Of a stretch of DNA of 64,000 bases, positions 12,530-25,240 are shown in pieces; the stretch's first letter is position 1, and every line of letters begins with the position of its first letter. Location of the stretch: the NCBI GenBank assembly GCA_037043455.1, contig JAWPHD010002628.1, positions 124,001 through 188,000 on the forward strand, read 5' to 3'. Below the pieces are notes generated by a model. The model saw only the letters and a list, made by a program, of their open reading frames with translations, was not told where the DNA came from and did not search any database. Position numbers and translations under genes: made by a program. The DNA comes from Cyrtodaria siliqua (Eukaryota; Mollusca; Bivalvia; Adapedonta; Hiatellidae).

Positions 12530-12690
12530 ATGATGTAGGTAACGATATACCGTGAATAAACAATCTAGGTAACGATATACCGTGAATAAACAATCTAGGT
12601 AACGATATACCGTGAATAAAAAATGTAGGTAACGATATACCGTGAATAAACAATGTAGGTAACGATATACCGTGAATAAACAATCTAACT
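12530..12690 (+). repeat. 30-bp tandem repeat, 5 copies
   Basis: The unit is CAATCTAGGTAACGATATAC followed by CGTGAATAAA. Five head-to-tail copies differ by one or two bases (CAATC/CAATG). There are no unique spacers between copies, so it is not a CRISPR array. Repeated minus-strand peptides (FIHGISLPT) are an artefact of the 30-bp period. Confidence 0.93.
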
Positions 12691-13129
12691 TACCAAAGCC
12701 TTGAAGTAAATTATTCTAATTTCAATTTATCATTTACAATCTGATTTCGGTATGTCATCCGTCCCAATAAAAGTACTTGTTTAAAAAAGTTGTATGCACT
12801 CGTTTTATTACATGTTTTTCACTCACTATTTTTTCTATCCTAAATACATATGATCGCCTTTTCCTTCTCCATTGTGTTTATATAAATGGCAAAAGGCTAG
12901 TGGTGTATATTATAACAGTGACTAGTATATGACCTGTCGTCTGCATGAATGACCATATATATATATATATATATGAAAGATGGACGAACGAAGGAATGTG
13001 ATTGATTGACATTATCTTAATAGTATGTTCATTTTCCAGGTGAGTGATGTGCTTTGTTATACATTTATGAGATGATTAAACCCATACTCATACTGTCCGC
13101 TGAGAACATAAGATAGGACGATACGAAGA

Positions 13130-13460
13130 CAGGATACGATAAGATAAGATAAGATAAGGTAATGTAAGGTAAGATAAGATAAGAGCAGATAAGATAAGTT
13201 GATACTAAGATAGGATAAGATAATATACAAAAAGATAAGATCAGAACATAATAATAAATTATATAATGATAGGATATTAAGATAAATAAGATCAAATAAG
13301 ATAAGATAAAAGCAGATAAGATAAGATAAAATAAGACAAGAGCAGATAAGATAAGATAAGATAAGTTGATACGAATATAGGATACCATAATATACGAACA
13401 TATAAGATGATAATAAGATAATAATATGACAAATATAAGGATAAGATAATATGTTAATAT
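13130..13460 (+). repeat. Degenerate (GATAA)n microsatellite
   Basis: Pentamer GATAA/AGATA runs are interrupted by GATAC, AATAT and GAGCAGATAA. The period of 5 explains the long Leu/Ile/Ser/Tyr-rich minus-strand open frames across it. Confidence 0.92.
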
Positions 13461-13642
13461 ATTTAGATAAGCCCCGGTGGCCTTAGATACATTTTCCATT
13501 GATTTGAGTATACTTGTTGATACATTGGAATCCAATAATCACTACAATGATATTTAAGTTTCTATGAAAATACGCTGATTCTTTGATTAAATTACAAAAG
13601 CTATTTTTGGAACAAGTCAAAATCATTGTCCCTCGGTATAAG

Positions 13643-15333
13643 TAAGTAAGTAAGTAAATATTTTATTATAGTGACATGTGTATACGCAAATAACAAACAT
13701 TTAATACAAATGCATAGAGAAACACCCGGCCCAACGGACCTATAAGTCACCTTATAATTATAGTTTACAAGTAGTCAACATGGTTAAACATAATAGAAAA
13801 TACTGTTATGAGCTCACAATGTACAATTTACAATACAATTAAAGTTACAAAGGGTTCATTCATAAATATTATATATATTGCGATAAATAGTGTCAGTTTA
13901 GTTCAATAATTGCACCACATGTTTACAGTTACGAGTTATATAACACACTTCTTCTAAAAAGATAAGCTTTAACAAGAAATTTTACAACTTTTCTTGTGTG
14001 GTTATGAATCAGGAAAATCAGTCTATTAGAGTCTGTCATGTTTTCATATATTCCATTTGAAATAATTTCACCGAATATCACAGTTCGTATGTTGTTGTAT
14101 AAAGGACACTTTACTAGAAAATGAGTCTCGTCTTCAATTAATCCGGACTGACATAAAGTACACAGTCTTTGATTTGGTGCTTCACCAACATAGCGTCTAG
14201 TTTCAATTCTTATAGGTAAGATACCGCATCTGAATTGAGCATATATAGCGCGTTCATTTCTTTTTAAATCCATGGCAAGATAATCTTCACATGAAAAATG
14301 GCCCTTGAATGATTTGTAAGTCCTCAACTTTGGCACCTTTTCGTAATCATTAGCCCATACGTTTGCATAATAATCCGTCAGTTTTGATTTTACACATTCC
14401 ATATTAACTGTAATTTTATTGGTAAAATGAACAGTTAAGTCTAGTCTGGACATAATGATTTTCACTTCACTACACCAGTTATTAATCCTATTTGATCGTT
14501 GATAGTCAGAGTTAAATATCCGTTTTGTCAGTCTATTGTCATTGAGTTTCACGAGTCTGTTCCAATATCGAAGCATCGTAATCCATCGTCTGTAGTAACT
14601 AGGTAGCCATCCCGTCTCGCCTATAAGTGCCAGTTTCGGTGTAAACCTATGTACCCCTAGGAAGTATCGTATGGCACGGTTCTGGACGTTGTCTGCTGAT
14701 TGAAAATGTTTAAATCCCCACACGGAAGCACTATAATCCAAAATTGGTACAATGCACGAGTTGTACAATTTATGAAAGGTATTAAATCCACACTGTTTTA
14801 AATTGTGTATCTTTGAAATAACACTGCCAAGTGCTCGACCGGCACCTTTTGAAAGGGTGTCACAATTATAGCTGAAGTCGTGTTTTTCATGTAATATAAT
14901 CCCAAGGTATTTGTATGTATCGACTGTCTCCAGGATATTATCTCCAATATGGAATTGGTAATCACTACGTTGCGCGCGGCCCTTCCGGAAGTGGACGACT
15001 TTAGATTTATCAGTGTTCACTAGAACTCTCCAACGTTTGCACCAGTCATGCATTTTATCAAGCATTATCTGTAGATTTATTTCCGAGTGGGCGATGAAAA
15101 CAATATCGTCAGCGTAGAGCAGCATCGACACCGATGTATCGTCTACCATGACCCCAAGGTCAAGGTCGTTGATTTCCTTTACAAAGTCGTTGACGAATAT
15201 GGCGAAGAGTGTCGGCGATAAATTATCACCCTGTTTCACGCCGGTTGAACAGTTGAACCAGTCCGTGAGTTTGTTGTTAATCCGTATGCATGATATTGAA
15301 CTAGTGTATATGCTCCTTATGGAATTGTATAAG
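13643..15333 (-). mobile_element. 5'-truncated LINE nested in a palindromic element, 7-bp target duplication
   Basis: The LINE copy lies between direct repeats GTATAAG at 13636-13642 and 15327-15333. Its 3' tail on the left is (TTAC)n (plus strand (TAAG)n). Its truncated 5' end on the right stops within the RT domain (LYNSIRSIYTSS). Deleting the interval rejoins the two sides into a sequence that is the reverse complement of 15432-15485, which gives independent proof of the insertion. The reverse transcriptase frame is described separately. Confidence 0.85.
13929..15331 (-). pseudogene. Reverse transcriptase fragment of nested LINE
   Basis: An open minus-strand frame of about 467 codons runs without a true start (5'-truncated) to a stop at 13929. 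It contains INNKLTDWF...GVKQGDNLSPTLFAIFVNDF, the catalytic motif LLYADDIVF, the following KTxK-like TDKSKVVHF block, and a C-terminal CX2CX9HX4C (CTLC...H....C) zinc-knuckle-like motif. It is a different family from the copy at 5082-6731: motif spacing and sequence differ, and this one has canonical YADD. Endonuclease and N-terminal RT motifs are absent. Confidence 0.85.
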
Positions 15334-15520
15334 GGACGACCTGGAGAATTGTTGCCCGAGGCCGTTCACCAGTCATCTCCTATACCGAGGGATAATAGTA
15401 TACAGTTATTTCATTGGTGTTTTGGGAACAGTGCCTCGGGCAACAGTTTCCCAGGTCGTCCCCGATACCGAGGGACAATAATTCTGACTGTTCCCAAATC
15501 ACCCATGAAATAACTGTGTT
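15334..15520. repeat. Palindromic (MITE-like) element interrupted by the LINE
   Basis: GGGACGACCTGGAGAATTGT and following bases to about 15363 are the inverse of 15432-15462 (GCCTCGGGCAAC...GGTCGTCCCC). ACAGTTATTTCATTGGTG (15401 on) is the inverse of the block ending near 15518. ATACCGAGGGACAAT at 15463-15478 has an inverse partner at 13627-13640, on the far side of the LINE. The whole forms one nested inverted-repeat element. No open frame was found. Confidence 0.8.
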
Positions 15521-15579
15521 ATTACCTAACTCTCTATATGTAATCGGGATTCATCTGAGTTTGCTGTAGGAAAAGGCGA

Positions 15580-17190
15580 GTTGTCCGTCGTCCGTCGTCG
15601 TCTGTTTTCGTTAACCTTCACCTCGTTACCACGACGGGACCTTCATTTTTCACCCGAACTTCAATAAACTTGGCCAGACTGTTGATGACAATCAAAGCTC
15701 GGGAAAATTATAAGACCAGATATATCGGACAAGTAACGCCGGAGTGATGACCAATATGTTATATTTTGCCTCGTTAATAATTACCTAATAATTTCGAAAA
15801 CTAGCCAGATATGAGCTACGGCCCTTGATTTTCCTACATATGCTATCGTTTGCCTCGTTAACACGATCGGGCCTTCATTTTGCATCTGATCTTAACCAAA
15901 TTTGGCCAGATTGTTGATATCAATGACAGCTCAGACAAGTTCGAAAACCAGCCAGATTGCACCGGTAACATCAGAGTAATGGCCTTGATTTTCTTAAATA
16001 TGCTATAGTGTACATCGTTAACGCGACAGGGCCTTAATTTTTCATCTGATCTGTACCAAACTTGGCCAGATGGTTGATAATGAATGCTCAGAGAAATTCG
16101 AAAACCACCCAGATCGGACTAGTAACATCGGAGTTTGTTTCACTCAGACATTTCATATTCAGCCTTGTGAACACTGTAGCACCTTCATTTAATATTTGAT
16201 CTTTACCAAACTTTGCCAGATTGTTGATATTAATGAACGATTACGCAGATATGAAAGCAAGCTATATCGGACCAGGAGCACCAGAGTTATGGCCCTTTGA
16301 TTTAATGAAACATGCCATATTCTGCCTTCGAACACTATATCACGTTCATTTTGTATGTGATCTTTATCAGACGTTGTCACAAAGTGTTGATATTAATGAA
16401 AACGAGGACAAGTTCGCAAATCAGCTATATCGGATTAGTTATAGGCATGTCTAATGTATGTCAGAGTCAGAGTTATGGCCCTTGATATATTGAAAAATGC
16501 CATATTTTGCCTTAATTGTGAACGCACTAGCACACTTATTTTGTGTTTGATTTTGTTTGTGTCTATCTTCGGATTTTGAGAATATGTAAGTTTTATTAAT
16601 TATACTACTCAAACTTAGTTTTGTACAAATCTAAGCGAGGACCACGCAAGGATATTTCCTGTGAAAATGTATAAATTAGGTTAAGGTCGGATGAAACATG
16701 GAGGAGCTAGGATGATAAGACATTTTTTCAATAAATCAAAGACCATAACTCTGGTGTTACTGATCCGATAGAGGTTTTGTTTAACCTCTTCGTGCTTTCA
16801 TTGTTATCAACAATCTGGCTAAGTTTAGTACAGATCAACCACATGAATGTGCTAGAGTGTTCACAAAGCAGGATAAGGCATTTTTCAATATATCAAGGGG
16901 CCATACCTCTGATGTTCCTGTTCTGCTATAGCTTGTTTTAAGAGTTTTTTTTTTAATATCAACAATCTAGCTAAGCTTGGTTACTAAATGTAGGTGACAG
17001 ACAGTTCGCAAAGTTGAAAATGAAACATTTCGGTTAAAAAAAGGGCTATAACTCCAATGGTACAGGTCCGATTTCTGTGGTTTTCAAACTTTCTCGAGCA
17101 TTCATTGATATCAACACTCTGGCCAAGTTTGATCTCGAGCATTCATTGATATCAACACTCTGGCCAAGTTTGATCTGTCATCCTTAATCT
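15580..17190. repeat. Diverged about 190-bp repeats in converging orientation
   Basis: Blocks containing ACCAAACTTGGCCAGATTGT recur about every 150-200 bp on the plus strand at about 15670, 15900, 16055 and 16205. The inverse form (CAATCTGGCTAAGTTTAGTA) appears at about 16805, 16960 and 17115-17165. The switch of orientation is near 16600. A short exact duplication, TCTCGAGCATTCATTGATAT, occurs at about 17092 and 17133. No coding potential was seen. Confidence 0.7.
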
Positions 17191-17594
17191 CTTAGTAAAA
17201 TAAGTCCTGTTTACTAAGTACTGTATCATGTGTCTCGTACCACGACCATTTTCAATGCGGAGGACTTCTCCAAAGGAGTATTTACGTACTCCAAAGTTCA
17301 CCTAAACATCGTCCAGTATATGCCATTTCACAAAATAGCGATACAATGACTGAATTAAATATAGTCTAGAGGCCATTTAAGCATGTTTAGGCTATCTGCT
17401 CTAGTTAAGGCTCGAGTTCAACTTTTTGTGAGGAGCAAAGTGTTTTGTATCATTGGAAAGGTTATACCCTCGCCCTTTTCAAGGTACCCGTGTTTAGCGC
17501 AGATTTTGCACGTGACGAGAGAAAATCGAGGTCAAAGGTCATAACCCTTTTCCCCGTTTTTTTTGTTAGATGTTTTTAAACAACACACGTCCCC

Positions 17595-17690
17595 AGCAAA
17601 CGTCCCCAGCCTCGTTCGTCAGATGGGGATGTAAACCGGACTGTTCCGTTTATCGGAGTTCCCTCTTGAACACGATAAAGAACGATAAGA
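17595..17690 (+). mobile_element. MetaSINE-like fragment
   Basis: CTCGTTCGTCAGATGGGGAT then GTAAACCGGACTGTTCCGTT and TATCGGAGTTCCCTC follow the order of the central domain of the complete SINE at 9094-9400. The head and tail are not recognisable. Confidence 0.6.
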
Positions 17691-17909
17691 ATATTACTAT
17701 CAGAACTGCGCAGTCTTTCATATGCACAAAGAAGAGAGACAGCTTTCAATCGTGAATGCTCGGCCAATCCCGTTATCCTTCGGGATGCCGCCTCGTGTGT
17801 ATCACGGCGCTTCGGTATGTTCAAAATAATTGACATTTTGCTAGCCGGAAGGCAACGACACAGAAAATAGTTCACTGTTGTTATGTAAACAATATGGCCG
17901 CTGGCCACA

Positions 17910-19715
17910 CGTGTTGATGTATAATTTGCGTTGACTTTTTGTTTTTTACAATGCAGATGAAGGTTTTATCAATGCTTTCATGTAAACAAAATATTGGTGG
18001 AGCAATCGGCTGAATAACATTGCAACATGTGCATGATAACTTTGAATTAGCAAATTTGTTTTGGCGGTTTTGGCGGGAATCTAAGACGCGATGACGTAAC
18101 CAATATGGAAACCTGCGTATTACATTCGAGTAATGCTGCAAAGGAGTGTACGAGATGTTGCAAATGAGACAGCTGTATGTTATTCCACGATAAAATACAG
18201 CTGTTCCATTAATTCCCCGCGTATATTTCATCCGTAGGAAGCGCCACGATACATGACGTCACTTGGTAAATATACGTCATAAAGACAAACTCAACAGTTA
18301 TTTTAATAAAATGTTAATTACAACAAACTTGCCATGCTCCCGAACCTTGCACACCCCCGATATAAACCTATATATGCATCAGTTCACATAACATTAATAA
18401 GCATCTTGAACAAGCTGAGAACGTTTGACGTAATACTGCGCAAGCTATATATATGACGTAAGCAATGACTTAATTTTTGTCAAGTGGCTACTAGTGTATT
18501 TAAAGACACATTTCAAGCCTATTGTATTTGGGGGGAGAGAATTTCTATAGGTAACTGTAAAACGCTGTTAGAAATACATTTGCACAAGGAAATTGAGATT
18601 ATTAGTTTTTCCTCAAACGATGAGGCCCGTCCCATAAAGAGTGTATAATAATGTAGTAAAAATTATATTCGTTTTGCATTTTATGTGCACTTGTATATAT
18701 GTTAAAACAACTATGTATAAATGGATTTTCTTAAAAGACCCGTGTTAACAATTAATAGTTTTTGTATTTTTAGCACAATATACTCTATTATCAGTTACTT
18801 CTCTGCCATGTTTTAGTAAATCTCAAATGCAAGAAACTCATCGGGACTTCAAAATTCAAAAATCGTTGTCATCTGTCAGTGTTTTTGATCACCTGAGCCG
18901 AAGGCTCAATGTGATGTTTTGGAATCACTCTTTGTCCGTCGTCCGTGCGTTGTCTGTCCGTCGTCTGTCGTCGTCGTTATCTTTTGCTTCTGACGACTTT
19001 TTCTCAGAAACCGCTTGTCGGAATTCAACCAAATCTTATATGAATTCATTAAACTGGATTTTATCGTTGCACCAACAGCTCAGGTCATTTGGCGACATTC
19101 CAGTTTTTTATTGGTGGAGGAAGACCCCAGGTGCAAACCCGGGCAAAAAAGGGAGATAATTAAAAAAGTAGTGAAACTAGAGTTATGGTTCCTATGAACT
19201 GCACTCTGTCTCATTGTCCTAATCATTCACACAAACGTTAATCAAGCATACTTTTTGAGTTATGCTCCGGACAAAATGTGTGACGCACGGACGCACACAC
19301 GGACGGACGGAAAAAGCGGCGACTATATGCTCCCCCATAATGAACAATCTAGTGTTTTTAGTTACAATATATTTTATATCAAAAACTAAGGTAATAATAA
19401 AAGAAAAGAAAAAAACTGTGATGGGGCCTCAATATAATGTCTCTGTGGTAATCAGTCAGCGAAAAGTAAGCAGTTAAAAAGCATGCTATCCATGATTTTT
19501 CAACGACTACATTCAGTTGGGAAATATGTCTTTAAACATATTGTACCGCGCAGAACTGTGCATACGGGGGCGCCCAATGGAATAACCTGTAAACATAGAA
19601 GCCTGATTACCTTGACCTCCGAGATAATATATAGTGCCCCAACAATTGCGTAAACAATGGGGTTATTGTTGTGTTAGAATCGAAATAATAAATACGTACC
19701 TGTGTTTTATCGGTG
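17910..19715. other. Gene-free host DNA with dispersed repeats
   Basis: 18885-19325 holds a bivalve-type repeat style: CACCTGAGCCGAAGGCTCAA followed by TCCGTCGTCCG-rich sequence and GGTGGAGGAAGACCCCAGGT. No gene was recognised. Confidence 0.5.
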
Positions 19716-19721
19716 AATAAA

Positions 19722-20165
19722 ATACAGTTAGGAGTTCGGATGCGAGTAATTAAATCACTCGTGCTAACGCACTCGTGATTTAATTACTACACATCCGAAC
19801 TCCTAACTGTATTTTAATGTTATTTACGTATATAGTACGCGTTTCGTAAATGCAATGCTTAACTGCTCATCCACGCAGTACTGGTTAGGTAGAGCCGTCC
19901 CAGAGACAGGGTACCTTATAATATATATGCATCCGGGAATTCTTACTTAAGAAATAATAAATAAGTACCTGTGTTTTATCGGTGAATAATTACAGTTAGG
20001 AGTTCGGATGAGTAGTAATTAAATCACGAGTGCGTTAGCATATATATTATAACGTACCCTGTCTTTGGAACGGCTCTACCTAGCCAGTACTGCGTGGATG
20101 AGCCGTTTAGCATTACATTTGCGAAACGTGTACTATATGCGTAAATAACATTAGCATTAGCATCG
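19722..20165. repeat. Nested inverted repeats (foldback element)
   Basis: AAATACAGTTAGGAGTTCGG at about 19728 is mirrored by CCGAACTCCTAACTGTATTT at about 19793, giving a hairpin with about 40-bp arms. A second copy of the left arm lies at 19983-20035. The outer block CTCATCCACGCAGTACTGG...GTACCTTATAATATATATGC (19867-19930) is mirrored at 20040-20105. The order suggests one foldback element inserted into, or duplicated from, another. Confidence 0.85.
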
Positions 20166-20169
20166 CAGT

Positions 20170-21220
20170 AATGATTTTCAGTTTTTAATTGTTTTGATTT
20201 TATATTTCATGATACATTTACATTGTGTCGCAATTGTTATAAAAACTACTGGTATCTGTGAGCAACACAGCATATATGACTATTGCTTTTACAATTTTAT
20301 TAGAACCGTGAACTATGGGGAATATGCCATGCGTTTTTTTTAAAAAAAAATTAGCATACATGGGATGTCTGCTCACTAGTATTAAAGGAACAACTGTCTT
20401 TTTATTGTAACATTTCAGTCTGTTGAACGACGAGTCATCGTCGGAACTCGCGTTTCATCACGATGAATGGAGTTATAACGTAATCAATCAAACGTAAGTT
20501 CCGACGATGACGACGAGTATGCTCGTTAACGTTAACGACAAGAATATATTTTGCTGAACTATCAAGAGCCAACGCGGTACTCATTGTAATATCTATATGA
20601 TATAATTGAAATATCAAACATGTATTCTTCTGCCGCGAATACTACCACCTTAGAAAATCGTTGAATAGAACTTGTCATAGACCGAGGTTACATTATAGCT
20701 AAATCTACAAAAGTTCTTGTGTTTAATATTTTAACGCAAATCTCTCCCTACCAAACATTTTCTTCTACTCGACAAGTTGGTGCTTAATCTACATATCTCA
20801 ATGCTTTAAATTAATTTGTAGTATCACATATAAGAAATGTGGGTGGTTGGGAACAACAGAATTGAGTGAATATTAGACATTTGTGTGTTAGTTTTAAAAA
20901 ATTATCTAATATATGCTGAACGAGATAAATTAAAATGGAAAACAATGTCGTTAGAAGTTAAAGATTGGCACTATGAAACAATATGTTCATATTCTGTGGA
21001 AACTGTTATAGTTAGACGTAAACCATGTATTCCTTAAATTACAATTATTATTAAGGAAACATTTGGTGTAAGTGACCTTATGTTTCAGTCTAAAGTTAAC
21101 ATAAATGAATATTATATATGTCTAAAAGACAAGGACATAAGCAAAATATGTCTTGATAGAATACATTTATTGTATGCTTAGCAGTAAAATAGTGGATTTT
21201 AGCAATGAAATAAGAGTAGT
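20170..21220. other. Gene-free AT-rich host DNA
   Basis: No gene or RNA was recognised. Short open frames here show no family motifs. Confidence 0.5.
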
Positions 21221-21225
21221 ATTTC

Positions 21226-21304
21226 ATACGGGTGTAATATACTTTTATTTTTTCACTGCCGTGTTCCGGCAGTGAAAAAATAAAACTATATTTCACCCGT
21301 ATGA
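21226..21304. repeat. Near-perfect hairpin with about 37-bp arms
   Basis: TCATACGGGTGTAATATACT ... TTTTTTCACTGCCG, loop TGTT, CGGCAGTGAAAAAATAAAAC ... TTTCACCCGTATGA. The two arms differ at only a few positions. The length and ends suggest a very short foldback MITE. Confidence 0.9.
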
Positions 21305-21835
21305 CATTTTTTTCAATATCAAAAACAATTTATTTTATTTGTTTAGAAAATAACTGTTTAGTATATATCATTAGACTGTAAATGGTCTAACTAAGTAAAT
21401 GAGCTATAGCTTTTAAAACTCGTCAAGTATTTCAGAATTGTTGTCATTTACAGGGGAAAATGTCAGTTAGTATTTTTTTTAAAAAACTTCTTCTTTCCAA
21501 AAGTTGCTATCAATATATTAATACATCATTGGATTGGAAATAACTTGACTAAGAAAATGAGTCGTAGATTATTGAAATCGGTTAATTAGTTTAGAAGTTA
21601 TGGGGAATTAAAAACAGCAATTTTATCATACTAAGCAAATGACGTTGTCAATTGTTTATTTATTTTTCTGCATACTGCAGTACACTTTGATTATATAGCA
21701 TAAAATAAAAAGAAATCACTCATGCTTCGCATTCGTGAAAATATAGTTTTCACACTTCTCGATGAAATAAAATCTGTTATTCACTCCAAAACAACAAATA
21801 TCCTCTATATATTAATTATGTAAAGATATACATGA

Positions 21836-21924
21836 ATGAACGAACGAACGAACGTATGTGCGAACGATCAAACAAAAAAATGAATGAAAAAATGAATGAA
21901 TGAATGAATGAATACATGATAGAA

Positions 21925-21971
<47 letters not shown>

Positions 21972-22236
21972 AAAAAAAAAATAAAATAAAAAAAAAAATA
22001 TAAATAAAATAAAATAAAATAAAATAAAATAAAATAAAATAAAATAAAATAAAATAAAATAAAATAAAATAAAATAAAATCAAATCAAATCAAATCAAAT
22101 CAAATCAAATCAATAAAATAAAATAAAATAAAATAAAATAAAATAAAATAAAATAAAATAAAATAAAATAAAATAAAATAAATAAAATAAAATAAATAAA
22201 ATAAAATAAAATAAAATAAAATAAAATAAAATAAAA

Positions 22237-22297
<61 letters not shown>

Positions 22298-22458
22298 AAT
22301 AAAATAAAATAAAATAAAATAAAATAAAATAAAATAAAATAAAATAAAATAAAATAAAATAAAATAAAATAAAATAAAATAAATAAATAAATAACAAGTG
22401 AGTGAGTGAGTGAGTGAGTGAGTGAGTGAGTGAGTGAGTGAGCGAGCGAGCGAGCGAC
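21836..22458 (+). repeat. Compound microsatellite (GAAC)(TGAA)(AAAT)(AAAAT)(CAAAT)(GTGA)
   Basis: A 620-bp block of successive 4- and 5-bp simple repeats: TGAA, then TAAA, long AAAAT runs, a short CAAAT run at 22080-22110, more AAAAT and AAAT, and finally GTGA/GCGA at 22398-22455. The Phe/Ile/Leu/Tyr-rich open frames on the minus strand are artefacts. Confidence 0.97.
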
Positions 22459-22959
22459 GAAACTGGTTCTAGGTCGCCAAATCTGGGGTTAATCGTACAA
22501 ATCTCCTCTTTTTGGAGTAAACAAATTATTTAACTTACTTTCCAAACTGCTGATACAGGGTATTTATATAAGCCTCCCATTGTTCAGAAACAAGGTGACC
22601 CCCTCATTCGTGGTTGCCGTGAGTTGCCCCGATCATCCCATTGTTTCATCAAACAAACCTCCACTTAGACTATAGGTTTTGGTCATGCTGTTGCCAAATA
22701 TATACTTAATTAGGTTGACCATAAAGATGCTTACACAGCCATCCCATTGTTCGTTAGAATACAAGGCGACCCTATTACCCTAACTGTTCATCCTAATGCC
22801 TGAACTTTCATAAGTGTTTTTGATCCAGGATAAGCTACCAATTATTTTGAATGGTCATACATGCTCCACATGTGTTTACATATGTTGGTCACCTCGTTCC
22901 TGACACAGTACATGTATTGACCAGACATGAATGCAAGATATTAACTTACGTAGTTCCGC

Positions 22960-23322
22960 TATAATACAGAATGAGTGTGTAAACGAACGGATAGCGGACA
23001 AATGAACGAACGTACAAACAATCGAACGAAATAGCAACTAAAAAACAAACAAACAAATGAATAAATGAATGAATGATCGAATGAATGACTGATCGAACGA
23101 ACGAATGAATGAATGAATGAATGAATGAATGAATGAATGAATGAATGACTGACTGACTGACTGAATGACTGAATGACTGAATGACTGAATGAATGAATGA
23201 ATGAATGAATGAATGAATGAATGAATGCATGCATGCATGAAGGAACGAACGTACGAACTAACAGCGAACAAACGGACGAACAACAAACTAACAAACGAAC
23301 GAACGAATAAATAAATAAATAA
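22960..23322 (+). repeat. (TGAA)n / (TGAC)n microsatellite
   Basis: Tetramers GAAT, GACT, GAAC and AAAC fill the block, densest at 23055-23230. His/Ser/Phe-rich minus-strand frames (FIHSFIHS) are a reading of the 4-bp period. Confidence 0.95.
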
Positions 23323-23995
23323 AACTCATTCAAAATTGTATGTTTCTATAAAACACCTGTGACTTCTGAAGTTAGTTCAAATATGACCTCAGGTTCATGA
23401 TTTAACACGCTATATATAAAACCTATGTGTCATGTGGTTTTAGAGAAGATTTTTTGTAAGGACTCTTTTCATATATAAGTGAAAGGAAACATGTGCAATG
23501 TGTATACATGGGACTTTGTTTAAACAAGCTTCTGAGCAAAAACTGTCGAAATCTGTTCATCAGTTCTTGAGAAAACTAAAGATGTTTTAAGTTATTAAAA
23601 ATTTTTAGTAATGGGGGCCATCTTGGATGTCGCATTTTTAAAAAAAACAAACTTGAAAACCAATGAGATTAGGATCACACGTGCGAAGTTTGGTCCGCGG
23701 CAAAACTGTTTCTGAGAAAAAGCCGTCTAAAGTAAAAAAAAAAGAAAAGAAAAAAAAGAAATACTACCTCCCCTTGCAAGACAAATGGCGGAGAGATGGA
23801 TGATGAGCGGACGAACGGACGGGCGGCAAACGTAGAGTGATCACTGTACACTAGTTCATCTCTGAGATTTTCTCTAATAATCTGGCTCATGTGTGATAAT
23901 ACGCGAAATGTGCTTTATAAATAAACAAGAAATAAGAAATGAAATGTTTTTCATTTGTTTTTCATTTAATTCTTGTAAAACAGAGTTATGACCGG
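23323..23995. other. Gene-free host DNA
   Basis: No gene was recognised. GGACGAACGGACGGGCGGCA at about 23809 belongs to the GGAC-rich repeat style that continues to the right. Confidence 0.5.
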
Positions 23996-25240
23996 TGACC
24001 TGAATTTACTCACATCCAAAACCAGGACGAACTAAACACCGGTACCACGATAAATACCGTTTCGAATAATACATGTCTCTATGATACTTTCAAAATCTTG
24101 AATTCGTCTCAAATGTCGTCGATTGGTCAACATATTACGTATGGACAGACGGCAAATGGGCGGACGAGTCGCCGGATGGGCGGACGGACGGACGTATGGA
24201 AAAATAATTATCATTATATATATATTACCTCACATATGAACCTTTGGATCATGTTAGCTTATTACTAAAAGTAGTTCATACACAAACAGAATGATAATAA
24301 TGCTTTTCAAAAATTACATGTCATTTGTTTTGTTTAATTATTGTGAAAAAGGGACATTGACCTTTTAATTCAATTTACCCCGACAACATCAACAATCAGG
24401 ACTGAACACGGGTACCACGACACAGACCGGAGAATACCGTTTTGAGTGATAACTAACTCTTTCCTGCTCGCAATATTTGGAACTCGACTCCCAAGTCATG
24501 GAGTGGCTAATACACAGACGTCCGGACAGACAGCAAATGGGCGGACGGACGGCGGATTTTTGGACGGACGGAAGACGAAGGAAGAAATATCACCGTACAT
24601 TAGCTGACATCTGAGGCTTTTACTTATGTTAACTAATGACCGAAATATTCTTCATGCATAGACAAAATAAAAATGGCTTTCAAACATGTACATTCAGTTT
24701 TTCAATTAAATATTCTGAAAAGTGTCATGACCTTTGACTTCAATCTACCCCTGTCACATACAAACTCAGGGCAGAACACGGGTACCACGACACAGGTAAG
24801 CTATTACCTTTTCGAATGATACCTGTCTCTGTGCTCATGTTGAACTCGACTCACAATTTATTGAGTGGCTACAAGACGGCGAATGGGCGGAAGGACGGCG
24901 GATGGGCGCACAGACGGACGTCGGACGAAGACTTATCACCATATATCAGCTCACCTCTGAGCCTTTTACTTATTACCACAATATTACCTTTTCGAATGGT
25001 ACCTGTCTCTATAATCCTGGAAACGTTGAACTCGACTCACAATTCATTGAGTGGCTGCAAGACGTTCTTCCGGACAGACGGCGAATGAGCGGATGGACGG
25101 AAGGCGGCTGTGCGCACAGACGGACGATATACAAAATCTGGGCTGAACACGGGTACCACGACACAGTCAAGATATTACTCTTTCGAGTGATACCTGTCAC
25201 TTTGCTTCTCGCAAAATATTGAACTCGACTAATACTCCAG
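23996..25240 (+). repeat. Diverged about 370-bp tandem repeats with GGACGGACGG runs
   Basis: The order [CACCGGTACCACGA or ACACGGGTACCACGACACAG] - [TTCGAATGATACCTGTCTCT] - [GAACTCGACTC] - [GAGTGGCT] - [GACAGACGGCGAATGGGCGGACGGACG] recurs starting at about 24030, 24410, 24775 and, shortened, 25000 and 25140. Copies are 70-85 percent alike by eye. No coding signal was seen. Confidence 0.75.

Noticed and set aside
12501..12690. Possible CRISPR-like array (30-bp repeats)
   Set aside because: Copies are head to tail with no unique spacers, and the DNA is eukaryotic.
21868..23333. Phe/Ile/Tyr- and His/Ser-rich open frames
   Set aside because: Artefacts of 4- and 5-bp simple repeats.
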